Shown here: piece after piece, positions 1 through 11,631 of the stretch | Layout: every line of letters begins with the position of its first letter | Position numbering within the stretch: position 1 is the first letter of the stretch | NCBI GenBank assembly: GCA_028641055.1 | Contig: CM054057.1 | Coordinates: 725,165,411-725,229,410, forward strand | Direction: 5' to 3' | DNA: 64,000 bases | Origin: Alopecurus myosuroides | Taxonomy: Eukaryota; Streptophyta; Magnoliopsida; Poales; Poaceae | Position numbers and translations under genes: made by a program | The notes under the pieces: generated by a model | Databases searched by the model: none | What the model saw: the letters and a program-made list of their open reading frames with translations, nothing else | Told to the model about the DNA's origin: nothing

Positions 1-704
1 CACAATCTAGAGTTCTACAGAGGAGATCATTGAAGAACTTAGAGAAGAAGTCATACCCCCAACAATCAGAAACACCTCAAGACATTTGAAGAGACTTCAG
101 AAGATATAGATGAGACCACCAACCCAGTTACTTTGTTAGAACAACGTTGTCGTGTTAGAGTATTGATCATACCAACGAGTGTGGTATGAAAATATTAGTT
201 TGTTTTCTAAAAACCTTTGTTTGGTGTGAAGTATGTTTGTTAGCTATTGTTTGTAAGATGAGTTTTCTTGATCTGTTGTGTTGAGGTAGGAACCTTCTTC
301 AGATCTTTCTAAATCTTTACGATCTATGTTAAACGCAAGAAGATACCCAGCTATAATGCCAACAAACACGAGAACACAACAAAAAGAAGGGAAATTTGCC
401 AAGTACATCAAAAGACCAAGTTGAGAGGGATCCAAAGACTTTTGTTTGACCCAAAGAGTGCCCCTCACTGGCAAAGGTAGTTCAACATACATATGTTGGT
501 CTACAGCTCTATCGCAAAGGAAAGTTCTACTCAAGACAATTTCAAATCAGTCTACACTCCAATCTAATGAAAATAGACTACCCACAAAAGTTTCTTTTAA
601 GGGTGGTAGCCACCCAATTGCAATAGAACCCAACTAACCCAAACCTATCTTTCTTTCTAGTCTTCCCAAATCTCGGGACGAGATTTCTTTTAAGGGTGGT
701 AGTC
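1..704 (+). mobile_element. LTR retrotransposon internal region, 3' part (first tandem unit)
   Basis: This stretch matches 5619-6322 almost base for base, so it is the 3' part of the internal region of the same element, with its 5' end outside the window. It ends in a purine-rich tract (AAGGGTGGTAG, about 691-702) directly before the TG of the LTR at 705, the usual polypurine tract position. No gag or pol domain is readable. A minus-strand frame at 244-534 is shared by both units but lies antisense to the element and resembles nothing I know. Confidence 0.85.
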
Positions 705-1558
705 TGTAACATTCCAAAATTTTCCTATTTTAAAATGTTAAATAATTATAATATATTGATTGATTTGACTTGTATGGTTTGAGATTTCCTGAAGAATTTA
801 AAACTTTCAGACTTGTTTAAAATTTTCCAAATCATTATTTGACCACCATGTCAGAGCGAATTAAAATGACTATCCAAATTTTTTTTAAGACTAGAGAAAC
901 TTTTATAGAAATCGATGTTATTCATGTTGCATTTTATTTGCACCGATTTGGATTTTTGAACTTTTAAATATTCTTTCAAACACTTTGTATTTTCATAAGA
1001 GAGGAAATAATAAAATGTTTCCAAATACAATAAAAGTTTTGGAAAATATTATATGTGGTGTTATTCCTGATTTATAAATTTCCTTTTGATTTGGAGAAAT
1101 AAAATAATTTCCGATTCAAAATAAGTGAATGAGGGAGTATTTTGTTTTACTGTATTTTAGAAAATATATCTAAAAAGATTATCATTTTACAAATCGCTAT
1201 ACATACTTTTTGAAAGAAAAAATAAAGCTACGTGAGCTAGCTACCTAGCAGAACGCTTGTACATAGCTCGTACGTACCAGGAAAAACAAAATAGAACCTG
1301 CACGTACACTACTGACCGACGCCTTGCACGTACACACGTTGGTCGCATGCAAAGCCGACCCAGCATAATCCATCAGGCCGGCTTCTGTTTATTTCTTTTC
1401 TTCTCTCTTACGGTCAATAACAATAGGGACCCCACCATCATCCCCTATCTGGAGTCGATCTGTACAGGAAGGCAAGTTTCTTTCAAACCGAACAAAGTAC
1501 AGATTTTGCTCGCCAGATTGACCCGATTTCTTGGCTCCTCCTGCACGCAAAGTTCCCC

Positions 1559-1565
1559 ATAAATA
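1559..1565 (+). promoter_or_regulatory. Putative TATA box of the LTR promoter (copy 1)
   Basis: ATAAATA inside the GC-rich block of the LTR, followed by a C-rich start region. It is conserved at 7178-7184 in the second LTR. Position and context suggest the LTR core promoter; no transcript evidence is available. Confidence 0.4.
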
Positions 1566-4500
1566 CCCCCTCTGCCTCCCCGTCCGATTTTTTTCCGAAA
1601 ACACAAACCCTACCCATCCAAAAAGCTTATTCCAATCTCGCCGAAATCCGCCGCGATTGCTGAATTCGAAGACGAGTTACAGGATCCCCTCTACCCTCTC
1701 CTTTCCTATTCTGTTCTCCTTGATACCTTGCAATTTTTGATGCCTCGTTCGCATTCAGGCAACAAGAAACGGCGTCTTATGAGCTCGCTGGAGTTCGCTG
1801 TACTCAACGCAACGGTAACAACCAGCGCCGCGGTATGGAGCAGCGCCCGCGCCACCGAGCTCTCCGTGACGTAAAATGCCCGTGGCCGAAGTTTCCGCAA
1901 CCGGAGGAGCTAGCAGAAGGTCGCGTCCATCCACGGCCGGTGCGTTCACGGCCATGGCCACTTTCGCCATTGTTCTGGCTATAACCAACCCCGGAAGGCA
2001 TCGTTGCTGGTAAGGATACAGGCTCATGGCAAGTTTTTTTTAATTATTAGATTGGATGTCGTACGAGCCGTTAGATCTAGATCCATTGGTACCTGTTAAG
2101 TCACTTAAACGAAGAGGTATCGACGAATTACGTGCCGCCACGTCGTTCAAGCCGAGCCGTGAGCTGCAAGCCGAGCCAAGCCAGGAGCTAAGCTGCAAAG
2201 CCAAGCCGATTAGTCAAAGCCAGAGGAAGCTACACCGCCAGATTCAGATCAGACGGCCAGAATCGTCTGCGTCACCTCCTGAAATCTTAAAAACATGACT
2301 ACTTTGAAAATCAATAACTTTTGATCTATAACTCCGAATTAGTTGATTCCTTTTGCGTTAGTTTTGTAATTAAATTATCTATTCAGTAGTACAAATTATA
2401 TAAACTATCAAGTTTTTGAATCTATCATATTTAAATTTTGGATATAAACCCCGTTTAGACATATCTATAGATAGATATAAAAGTGTTTTGAGCAACTCCT
2501 TTTACATTGTGCTCATCTAGATACTTTATTTCCATTATAAAACCCTTTTGTACCAATTTAGATCTTATTTTTTTCACAACATCCCTCACACTTTCGCAAA
2601 TAATCCCTCTTTGACCATAACTTGAAATCTGTGTGTCAGATCCTTGTCTTCCGTTTATCTATATAAAACCACTTCCAATGTACATAAATGATATCATCCT
2701 TGCTAACTTTTTTTTATTGCATTCCTAATGTTTGAAATGTTTATGTTTTGATCATATCTGAATGAGTGTGTATCTAGACTTATCGAAGCTCCACCTATTA
2801 TATTTCTATAACCTAAAAATGACTAAGGACCACAAATCAACTCGTTGTTATAAAAATAAGTAAGTAATTGTAACATATGTTTTGTTTCTCTCATGTAGTG
2901 TATGTTGGTTTTTCGTGTTGGTTCTTTGTTTGTAATTGCAATTTTTTTGTTACTTTCACGTATAGACTAGAGAGACCAAAACCTAAGCTAGTGGACACCA
3001 TAAAACCATGCCCATGTAAATTTTTCTAGTTGACCCTCCTAGTTGAAAACCACTAAGTCTGGATTTGTGAAAAGTCATGAAGTGAAGGAAAGTACCTCCT
3101 CTTCATACTTGGAGTCAATCTGAAGGAACTACATGAAGAACAATGATGGACTTAGCCAAGAAAAAAGACTTCAGAAGCATCTCCAAGAAGTAGAAGCACA
3201 TAGAAGAAAATCAAGGAACTTCAAGAAGACCAACCATCCTTTTTCTCTTAGTCTTTCTCCCTCTTCTTTTCTTCTCCATTTGACTTAGTGGTGTGGCCAA
3301 GTTGGATTCAAGACTAGCACCTTGTTTGTACCAAAACCATCAAGTGTTGGAAATTCAATGAAGACACCACACCAAGGAGGAAGCTACAAAGGATACTGAA
3401 TATTTTCCAAGACCAATCATGTCACGACCTAGGATTTGTTTTACAAGATTTAGAATTTGTTTTCAAGTTGTCTAAGACTTAGAATTAGTTTCTCAGTGAT
3501 ATGAGAAATTTTCATAAAGATATCAACAATAAGCCAACTTCAACTCAAGAAGAATACTCTCCCAGAAGATGAACAATTATACAAGTCTTTTCAGGGGAAC
3601 TCTAACAATCTCTACCCCCTCTCTTATTCTCTATGACTAAGTACCTAGATCGTAGACTTATACTTTAGATACTTTGATCCACTCAATAAGGAGGACTACA
3701 AGCAAGACAATTGAAGGCGTAAAGACTTAGACATCAGAAGTAGCTCAAGGAAGCAAAATAAGACTAAGAAAGAAATAGTTTAGACGAAGACATGTACCAA
3801 ACCTTAGTCATAATTGGAAAAACCCAACTACAATAACTTAATTTATTTTGTGCATTGAAACCAAATGTTTTCACCTGTTTCCTTTTGCTTTGTTTGTTTC
3901 TTTGTATGTTTTCTTAATTTGGTTGTATGTCTGTTAGCATGCTTGTTTATTCAGTTTGTGTTTTCAATGTTTAGATTTTACGGAGAGAACGTTCTTTTGT
4001 GAAGAGAGGTGATTGTTCTTCACCAACTTAAAAGGCAAGTAACACACCATCAAATCTCCCATATTTTTACTATGCATTACTAGTGTTTTTTAGTAGTATC
4101 CATGATAGGAAATTTTACTAAGTTATACTATGCTATGCTATTATCCTAGTAGTGTGTAGCTATCTATTTACCTCGTCTTTACAACCTTAGAACTTGATAG
4201 ATTCTATGCAATGTTACAAATTTTTTTTACTTGATATTGTGGAAAAATTCTAAGTAACAACTTCAATGAACCACCTGGGTGGATTTGGTTGCATGGCTGA
4301 TGAGAGTTGAGTGTCACCCCGAGGGGTGTTCACTTGAGGAATGCCACCCAGGAACAAAGAGATTCCTAAGTTCCTCTAAGTTTAGTAGCTTTCCGTGCAG
4401 CCCTTTGACATATGGGCTCTGTCTTGATCAACTAAGTTGTGAGAGTTCAGCCCTTGCTGGACATGAAGATGTAGCATAATTATAGGTGGAACGGGTCTTG

Positions 4501-4758
4501 CTGGATGGGTTGAATTCTTGCTTCTGAAAGATCTCGTCTCAATTCTATCCTTTCCATGATGCACTCCGCGTGTATAGGATGTTTGGGCTAACTGAAGACA
4601 AAGGGTGAAAGTGCACAACCTCTGCAGAGTTAGAAACTATGATCATAGCCGTGTCCCCGGTAATGGATGACTTCGAGCAGCTGGACAAGGATGGATAGAA
4701 GGATCTCCTCATCTTTTCTGAATGAATTAAAACATGCTAGAAACCTTTTCCTAGAGCA

Positions 4759-4899
4759 CATGGTGTGTCTACCCCTCTGTGCTACCTTTTCAAACTCATG
4801 GTGTGTCTACCCATGATGATTTTCAAACTTCATGGTGTGTCTACCCATGATGCCTTTACCAAACTACATGGTGTGTCTACCCATGTTGGTTTTCAAAGA
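4759..4899 (+). repeat. Minisatellite within LTR copy 1
   Basis: Four tandem units each begin CATGGTGTGTCTACCC, at about 4759, 4797, 4831 and 4867, with spacings of 34-38 bp. The same array is at 9810-9950 in the other LTR. Confidence 0.85.
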
Positions 4900-5377
4900 T
4901 TTTTCAATGATTTATCAAATATAGGACAAAACTGGCTTTATGCAAACTTAGCCAAAACTCCACCAAGCTAAATATGCATGTAGATATAGTCTTGCCATTT
5001 ATATCCACCATAGTGTTACTTGCCAATACATTAAATTGTATTGACTCCCTTGTGGCTGCATATTCCATATTGCAGATATTTCTGAAGATGAGTGAGGATT
5101 TCATATAGGATCTCGAGACTATCGCCAACATGTTTTGCCTGTGGCACATGAAGAAGATGGGCTCAATGTTGTTCTATATTTTACGATGTATTTTTTTTGC
5201 TAGTCTTCTAAGGCTATGCAAGTTGTAATACTATTTTGTAAGACTGGATCATGCGATGTAATAGAATTTGATGCATTTGCATGATATTTCATCTTGTACT
5301 ATGGTGCTAGCAATTGATCGAGGGACTAGCACAATAACACAGATGTTCTTGCATTATTTAAATGTGGGAACGCTACA

Positions 5378-6322
5378 AAATGGTATCAGAGCATTGTGTT
5401 GCCTGTAGGATTCGAGACCCTAAGTTTGGAAAAGACCCTAGGATTGAAAATCTACTTTCTTCAACTTATAAAAACAAAACATCTCGTCTTAATCCTTCTC
5501 ATATCCTCTCATCTACTATTCACCTTCAAAATGTTCTTATCTTATTATAGATGACCTTCCTTATATACCATCAAGACAAGTTTGGTGAATATCATGCCTT
5601 GAAGTGAGGTATCCTTCACACAATCTGGAGTACTACAGAGGAGATCATTGAACAACTTAGAGAAGAAGTCTGACCCCCAACAATCAGAAACACCTCAAGA
5701 CATTTGAAGAGACTTCAGAAGATATAGATGAGACCACCAACCCAGTTACTTTGTTAGAACAACGTTGTCGTGTTAGAGTATTGATCATACCAACGAGTGT
5801 GGTATGACAATATTAGTTTGTATTCTAAAAACCTTTGTTTGGTGTGAAGTATGTTTGTTAGCTATTGTTTGTAAGATGAGTTTTCTTGATCTGTTGTGTT
5901 GAGGTAGGAACCTTCTTCAGATCTTTCTAAATCTTTACGATCTATGTTAAACGCAAGAAGATACCCAGCTATAATGCCAACAAACACGATAACACAACAA
6001 AAAGAAGGAAAATTGCCAAGTACATCAAAAGACCAAGTTGAGAGGGATCCAAAGACTTTTGTTTGACCCAAAGAGTGACCCCTCAGTGTCAAAGGTAGTT
6101 CAACATACCTATGTTGGTCTACAGCTCTATCGCGAAGGAAAGTTCTACTCAAGACAATATCAAATCAGTCTACACTCCAATCTAATGAAAATAGACTACC
6201 CACAAAAGTTTCTTTTAAGGGTGGTATCCACCCAGTTGCAATAGAACCCAACTAACCCAAACCTATCTTTCTTTCTAGCCTTCCCAAATCTCGGGACGAG
6301 ATTTCTTTTAAGGGTGGTAGTC
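5378..6322 (+). mobile_element. LTR retrotransposon internal region, complete (945 bp)
   Basis: Starts with a primer-binding site TGGTATCAGAGC (5381-5392), complementary to the 3' end of initiator tRNA-Met, and ends in a purine-rich tract next to the following LTR. Only 945 bp separate the two LTRs. There is no recognisable gag, protease, integrase or reverse transcriptase, so the element depended on proteins from elsewhere. Confidence 0.85.
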
Positions 6323-7177
6323 TGTAACATCCCAAAAAATTTCTATTTTAAAATGTTAAATAATTATAATATATTGATTGATTTGACTTGTATGGTTTGA
6401 GATTTCCTGAAGAATTTAAAACTTTGAGACTTGTTTAAAATTTTCCAAAACATTATTTGACCACCATGTCAGAGCGGATTAAAATGACTATCCAAATATA
6501 TTTTTTAAGACTAGAGAAACTTTTATAGAAATCGATGTTATTCATGTTGCATTTTATTTGCACCGAATTGGATTTTTGAACTTTTAAATAATCTTTCAAA
6601 CACTTTGTATTTTCATAAGAGAGGAAATAATATGATGTTCCAAATACAATAAAAGTGTTGGAAAATATTATATGTGGTGTTATTCCTGATGTATAAATTT
6701 CCTTTTGATTTGGAGAAATAAAATAATTTCCGATTCAAAATAAGTGAATGAGGGAGTATTTTGTTTTACTGTATTTTAGAAAATATTTATAAAAAGATTA
6801 TCATTTTACAAATCGCTATACATACTTTTTGAAAGAAAAAATAAAGCTACGTGAGCTAGCTACCTAGCAGAACGCTTGTACATAGCTCGTACGTACCAGG
6901 AAAAACAAAATAGAACCTGCATGTACACTACTGACCGACGCCTTGCACATACACACGTTGGTCGCATGCAAAGCCGACCCAGCATAATCCATCAGGCCGG
7001 CTTCTGTTTATTTCTTTTCTTCTCTCTTACGGTCAATAACAATAGGGACCCCACCATCATCCTCTACCTGGAGTCGATCTCTACAGGAAGGCAAGTTTCT
7101 TTTAAACCGAACAAAGTCCAGATTTTGCTCGCCAAATTGACCCGATTTCTTGGCTCCTCCTGCACGCAAAGTTCCCC

Positions 7178-7184
7178 ATAAATA
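7178..7184 (+). promoter_or_regulatory. Putative TATA box of the LTR promoter (copy 2)
   Basis: ATAAATA at the position equivalent to 1559-1565, in the same GC-rich context. Confidence 0.38.
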
Positions 7185-9809
7185 CCCCCTCTGCCTCCCC
7201 ATCCGATTTTTTTTCCCGAAAACACAAACCCTACCCATCCAAAAAGCTTATTCCGATCTCGCCGAAATCCGCCGCCATTGCTGAATTCGAAGACGAGTTA
7301 CAGGATCCCCTCGACCCTCTCCTTTCCTATTCTGTTCTCCTTAATACCTTGCAATATTTGATGCCTCGTTCGCATTCAGGCAACAAGAAACGGCGTCTTA
7401 TGAGCTCGCTGGAGTTCGTTGTACTCAACGCATCGGTAACAACCAGCGCCGCTGTATGGAGCAGCGCCCTTGCCACCGAGCTCTTCGTGACGTAAAATGC
7501 CCGTGGCCGAAGTTTCCGCAACCGGAGGAGCTAGCAGAAGGTCGCGTCCATCCACGGCCGGTGCGTTCACGGCCATGGCCACTTTCGCCATTGTTCTGGC
7601 TATAACCAACCCCGGAAGGCATCGTTGCTGGTAAGGATACAGGCTCATGACAAGTTTTTTTTATATTATTAGATTGGATGTCGTACGAGCCGTTAGATCT
7701 AGATCCATTGGTACCTGTTAAGTCACTTAAACGAAGAGGTATCGATGAATTACGTGCCGCCACGTCGTTCAAGACGAGCCGTGAGCTGCAAGCCCAGCAA
7801 AGCCAGGAGCTAAGCTGCAAAGCCAAGCCGATTAGTCAAAGGCGGAGGAAGCTGCACCGCCAGCTTCAGATCAGACGGCCATAATCGTCCGCGTCACTTG
7901 AAATCTTAAAAACATGACTACTTTGAAAATAAATAACTTTTGATCTATAAATCCGAATTAGTTGATTTTTTTTGCGTTAGTTTTGTAATTAAGTTATCTA
8001 TCCAGTAGTAAAAATTATATAAACTATCAAGTTTTTGAATCTATCATATTTAAATTTTGGATATAAACCCGGTTTAGACATATCTATAGATAGATATAAA
8101 AGTGTTTTGAGCAACTCCTTTTACATTGTGCTCATCTAGATAATTTATTTCCATTATAAAACCCTTTTGTACCAATTTAGATCTTATTTTTTTCATAACA
8201 TCCCTCACACTTTCGCAAATAATCCCTCTTTGACCATAACTTGAAATCTGTGTGTCAGATCCTTGTCTTCCGTTTATCTATATAAAACCACTTCCAATGT
8301 ACAAAAATGATATCATCCTTGCTAATTTTTTTTTTGCATTCCTCATGTTTGAAATGTTTATGTTTTGATCATATCTGAATGAGTGTGTATCTAGACTTAT
8401 CGAAGCTCCACCTATTATATTTCTATAACCTAAAAATGACTAAGGACCACAAATCAACTCGTTGTTATAAAAATACGTAAGTAATTGTAACATATGTTTT
8501 GTTTCTCTCATGTAGTGTATGTTGGTTTTTCGTGTTGGTTCTTTGTTTGGAATTGCAATTTTTTTTGTTACTTTCACGTATAGACTAGAGAGACCAAAAC
8601 CTAAGCCAGTGGACACCATAAAACCATGCCCATGTAAATTGTTCTAGTTGACCCTCCTAGTTGAAAACCACTAAGTTTGGATTTGTGAAAAGTACCTAGA
8701 TCGTAGACTTATACTTTAGATATTTTCATCCACTCAATAAGGAGGACTACAAGCAAGACAATTGAAGGCGTAAACACTTAGACATCAGAAGTAGCTCAAG
8801 GAAGCAAAATAAGACTAAGAAAGAAATAGTTTAGACGAAGACATTTACCAACCCTTAGTCATAATTGGAAAAACCCAATTACAATAACTTAGTTTATTTT
8901 GTGCATTGAAACCAAATGTTTTCACCAGTTTCCTTTTGCTTTGTTTGTTGCTTTGTATGTTTTCTTAATTTGGTTGTATGTCTGTTAGCATGCTTGTTTA
9001 TTCAGTTTATGTTTTCAATGTTTAGATTTTACGGAGAGAACGTTCTTTTGTGAAGAGAGGTGATTGTTCTTCACCAATTTAAAAGGCAAGTAATGCACCA
9101 TCAAATCTCCCATATTTTTAGTATGCATTACTAGTGTATTTGAGTAGTATGCATGATAGGAAATTTTACTAAGTTATACTATGCTATGCTATTATCCTAG
9201 TAGTGTGTAGCTATCTATTTACCTCGTCTTTACAACGTTAGAACTTGATAGATGCTATGCAATGTTACAAATTGTTTTTACTTGATATTGTGGAAAAATT
9301 CTAAGTAACAATTTCAATGAACCACCTGGGTGGATTTGGTTGCATGGCTGATGAGAGTTGAGTGTCACCCCGAGGGGTGTTCACTTGAGGAATGCCACCC
9401 AGGAACAAAGAGATTCCTAAGTCCCTCTAAGTTTAGTAGCTTTCCGTGCATCCCTTTGACATATGGGCTCTGTCTTGATCAACTAAGTTGTGAGAGTTCA
9501 ACCCCTGCTTGACATGAAGATGTAGCAGAATTATAGGTGGAACGGGTCTTGCTGGATGGGTTGAATTCTTGCTTCTGAAAGATCTCGTCTCAATTCTCTC
9601 CTTTCCATGATACACTCCGCGTGTATAGGATGTTTGGGCTAATTGAAGACAAAGGGTGAAAGTGCACATCCTCTGCAGAGTTAGAAACTATGATCATAGC
9701 CGTGTCCCCGGTAATGGATGACTTCGAGCAGCTGGACAAGGATGGATAGAAGGATCTCCTCATCTTTTCTGAATGAATTAAAACATGCTAGAAACCTTTT
9801 CCTAGAGCA

Positions 9810-9950
9810 CATGGTGTGTCTACCCCTCTGTGCTACCTTTTCAAGCTCATGGTGTGTCTACCCATGATGATTTTCAAACTTCATGGTGTATCTACCCATG
9901 ATGCCTTTACCAAACTACATGGTGTGTCTACCCATGTTGGTTTTCAAAGA
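9810..9950 (+). repeat. Minisatellite within LTR copy 2
   Basis: Same array of CATGGTGTRTCTACCC-headed units as at 4759-4899, with a few substitutions. Confidence 0.82.
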
Positions 9951-10436
9951 TTTTTCAATGATTTATCAACTATAGGACAAAACTGGCTTTATGCAAACTT
10001 AGCCAAAACTCCACCAAGCTAAATATGCATGTAGATATAGTCTTGCCATTTATATCCACCATAGTGTTACTTGCCAATACATTAAATTGTATTGACTCCC
10101 TTGTGGCTACATATTCCATATTGCAGATATTTCTGAAGACGAGTGAGGATTTCGTTTAGGATCTCGAGACTATCGCCAACATGTTTTGCCTGTGGCACAT
10201 GAAGAAGATGGGATCAATGTTGTTCTATATTTTCCGCTGTATTTCTTGTTTTTTTTTGCTAGTCTTCTAAGGATATGCAAGTTGTAATACTATTTTGTAA
10301 GACTGGATCATGCGATGTAATAGAATTTGATGCATTTGCATGATATTTCATATTGTACTATGGTGCTAGCAATTGATCCAGGGACTAGCACAATAACACA
10401 GATGTTCTTGCATTATTTAAATGTGGGAACGCTACA

Positions 10437-10977
10437 CAACTGCATCCTCAATCCTGGGCGACATATATTATTCAAGGTAATGTGGTGAAAAAGGAAAATG
10501 CTGCCATCATCTTATGTGGCTGTTTGGCGGTTTGGACAGAGCGTAATGCGAAGAAGCCAGTTGTGGGAGTTATTAAGATCAACGCTGATGTAGCTAATTC
10601 GCGCACAAGCTATCTGGTATGGAACGGCGGGAAGTGCTCTGGTCATGGAATCACAAGTTGTTCTAGATGTTGTGTGACTAGCTACGGATAATCATATGCA
10701 AGCCGTGGAAATTGAAACGGATGCCCAGGAGGTGCCGGAGATGATGGATGATCATGTCGGTGGCAAATCCCAAATTGCTTGTATTTGCCAGGAGATCAAG
10801 GAGGTAAGCGGATTTTTATCTAGCGTCAAGTTTTTATTTGTTGGGCGGCTTGCTAATGAGGCGGCTCATCTTTGTGCTAGTAAAGCTAGTGAGGCTAGGC
10901 GAAGGTGCGGTTGGATAAATTATATTCCATCGTTTCTAGCTGATACTCTAGCAAATGATTGTAACCACTATACTTAA
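10437..10977 (+). pseudogene. LINE 3' fragment, RNase H-like domain
   Basis: The conceptual translation begins mid-protein and runs through a WTERNA motif (the linker that follows zf-RVT in plant LINEs), then VIKINADV with the first RNase H acidic residue, then VEIETDAQEV and GRLANEAAHLCASKASEARR, characteristic of the C-terminal RNase H-like (RVT_3) domain. The linker is shortened compared with the family and frames change near 10690. It is cut on its left by the LTR array. It is non-functional and marks the sequence into which the retrotransposon array inserted. Confidence 0.75.
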
Positions 10978-11631
10978 TCAGTAAAGCTTCTTGAATCGCA
11001 AAAAAATCTCTTAAAAATTCGCTCAGATGGGCATCGGGGCGGGTTGCTCAGGATATATAATCTCCAGTGATGCCATCACTTAGGTGCTCCCATGATACTA
11101 TTTTAAAAAATTCAGTTCAAACAGTTTAAAAATATTTTAGACATAAATGCGAATATACACAATGAATGCGTCTACAACCTTTAGAGATTGCAGGTCCAAA
11201 TTATATAGTCACATGGAGGAAAAAAAGACAAATCCATATATGAATAGTATCAGTTCGGTTTTGTCTTTTTGTGTCACTATTCATACTAGATTTGTCCTTT
11301 TTGTTTCCCAATGTGCATTTCGAATTTCACTCTGGTTTTTTAGGGATTGTAGACATGTGCCTTGTGAATGTTCACACAAAAAATTGATTTTTCTAGGGTA
11401 CTTATGTTTTTTTTAATGTTGGTATATCATGGGTATCACCGGATATTCTCTAGAGTTCCTAGGTAGGAATCGCCCGCAGCCAGCTAGAATGTAGCTAGAG
11501 CAACGGTGATTCTCAAAAAATAATTATTCTAAAAAAATGGAGTAAGCACGTGGTTCTCTTTGAGTCCTTGTTCAAAACTTATTGTTTTTTAGATAAGAGG
11601 TAATAATACCTTGCTTTAAATTAACAAAACA
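10978..11631. other. Intergenic stretch between LINE fragments
   Basis: AT-rich with several homopolymers. A weak imperfect inverted repeat lies around 11225-11305 (AAAAAAGACAAATC with later GATTTGTCCTTTTT), which could be the relic of a small DNA element. No coding region is supported. Confidence 0.4.

Larger units (their letters stand above)
705..5377 (+). mobile_element. Long terminal repeat, copy 1 (4673 bp)
   Basis: Begins TGTAACATTCC and ends CGCTACA, giving the TG...CA ends and short inverted TGTA/TACA termini of an LTR. The TGTAACATYCC start is common in Ty3/gypsy-type grass LTRs. It is followed after three bases by a tRNA-Met type primer site at 5381. A GC-rich block at about 1260-2280, inside an otherwise AT-rich LTR, is probably the promoter and leader. 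The second LTR (6323-10436) aligns along its whole length apart from a 568-bp segment (3075-3642) present only here. No real gene is seen; LTR length and absence of pol suggest a LARD-like non-autonomous element. Confidence 0.88.
6323..10436 (+). mobile_element. Long terminal repeat, copy 2 (4114 bp)
   Basis: Second LTR of the array, TGTAACATCCC ... GCTACA. It is collinear with 705-5377 but lacks 568 bp at position 8693 (see findings). By eye it differs from copy 1 by a few percent with many small indels, so the array is not recent. It ends exactly where LINE-derived coding sequence begins, so the array appears to have inserted into a LINE. Its minisatellite is at 9810-9950 and its putative TATA at 7178-7184. 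Confidence 0.88.

Noticed and set aside
244..534. Minus-strand 96-codon frame present in both internal regions of the LTR array
   Set aside because: It is antisense to the element, changed in sequence between copies by shifts and substitutions, and shows no family motif.
7425..7826. 133-codon minus-strand frame in LTR copy 2
   Set aside because: It is broken in LTR copy 1 (stops after 65 codons) and composed of GC-rich leader sequence; a chance frame.
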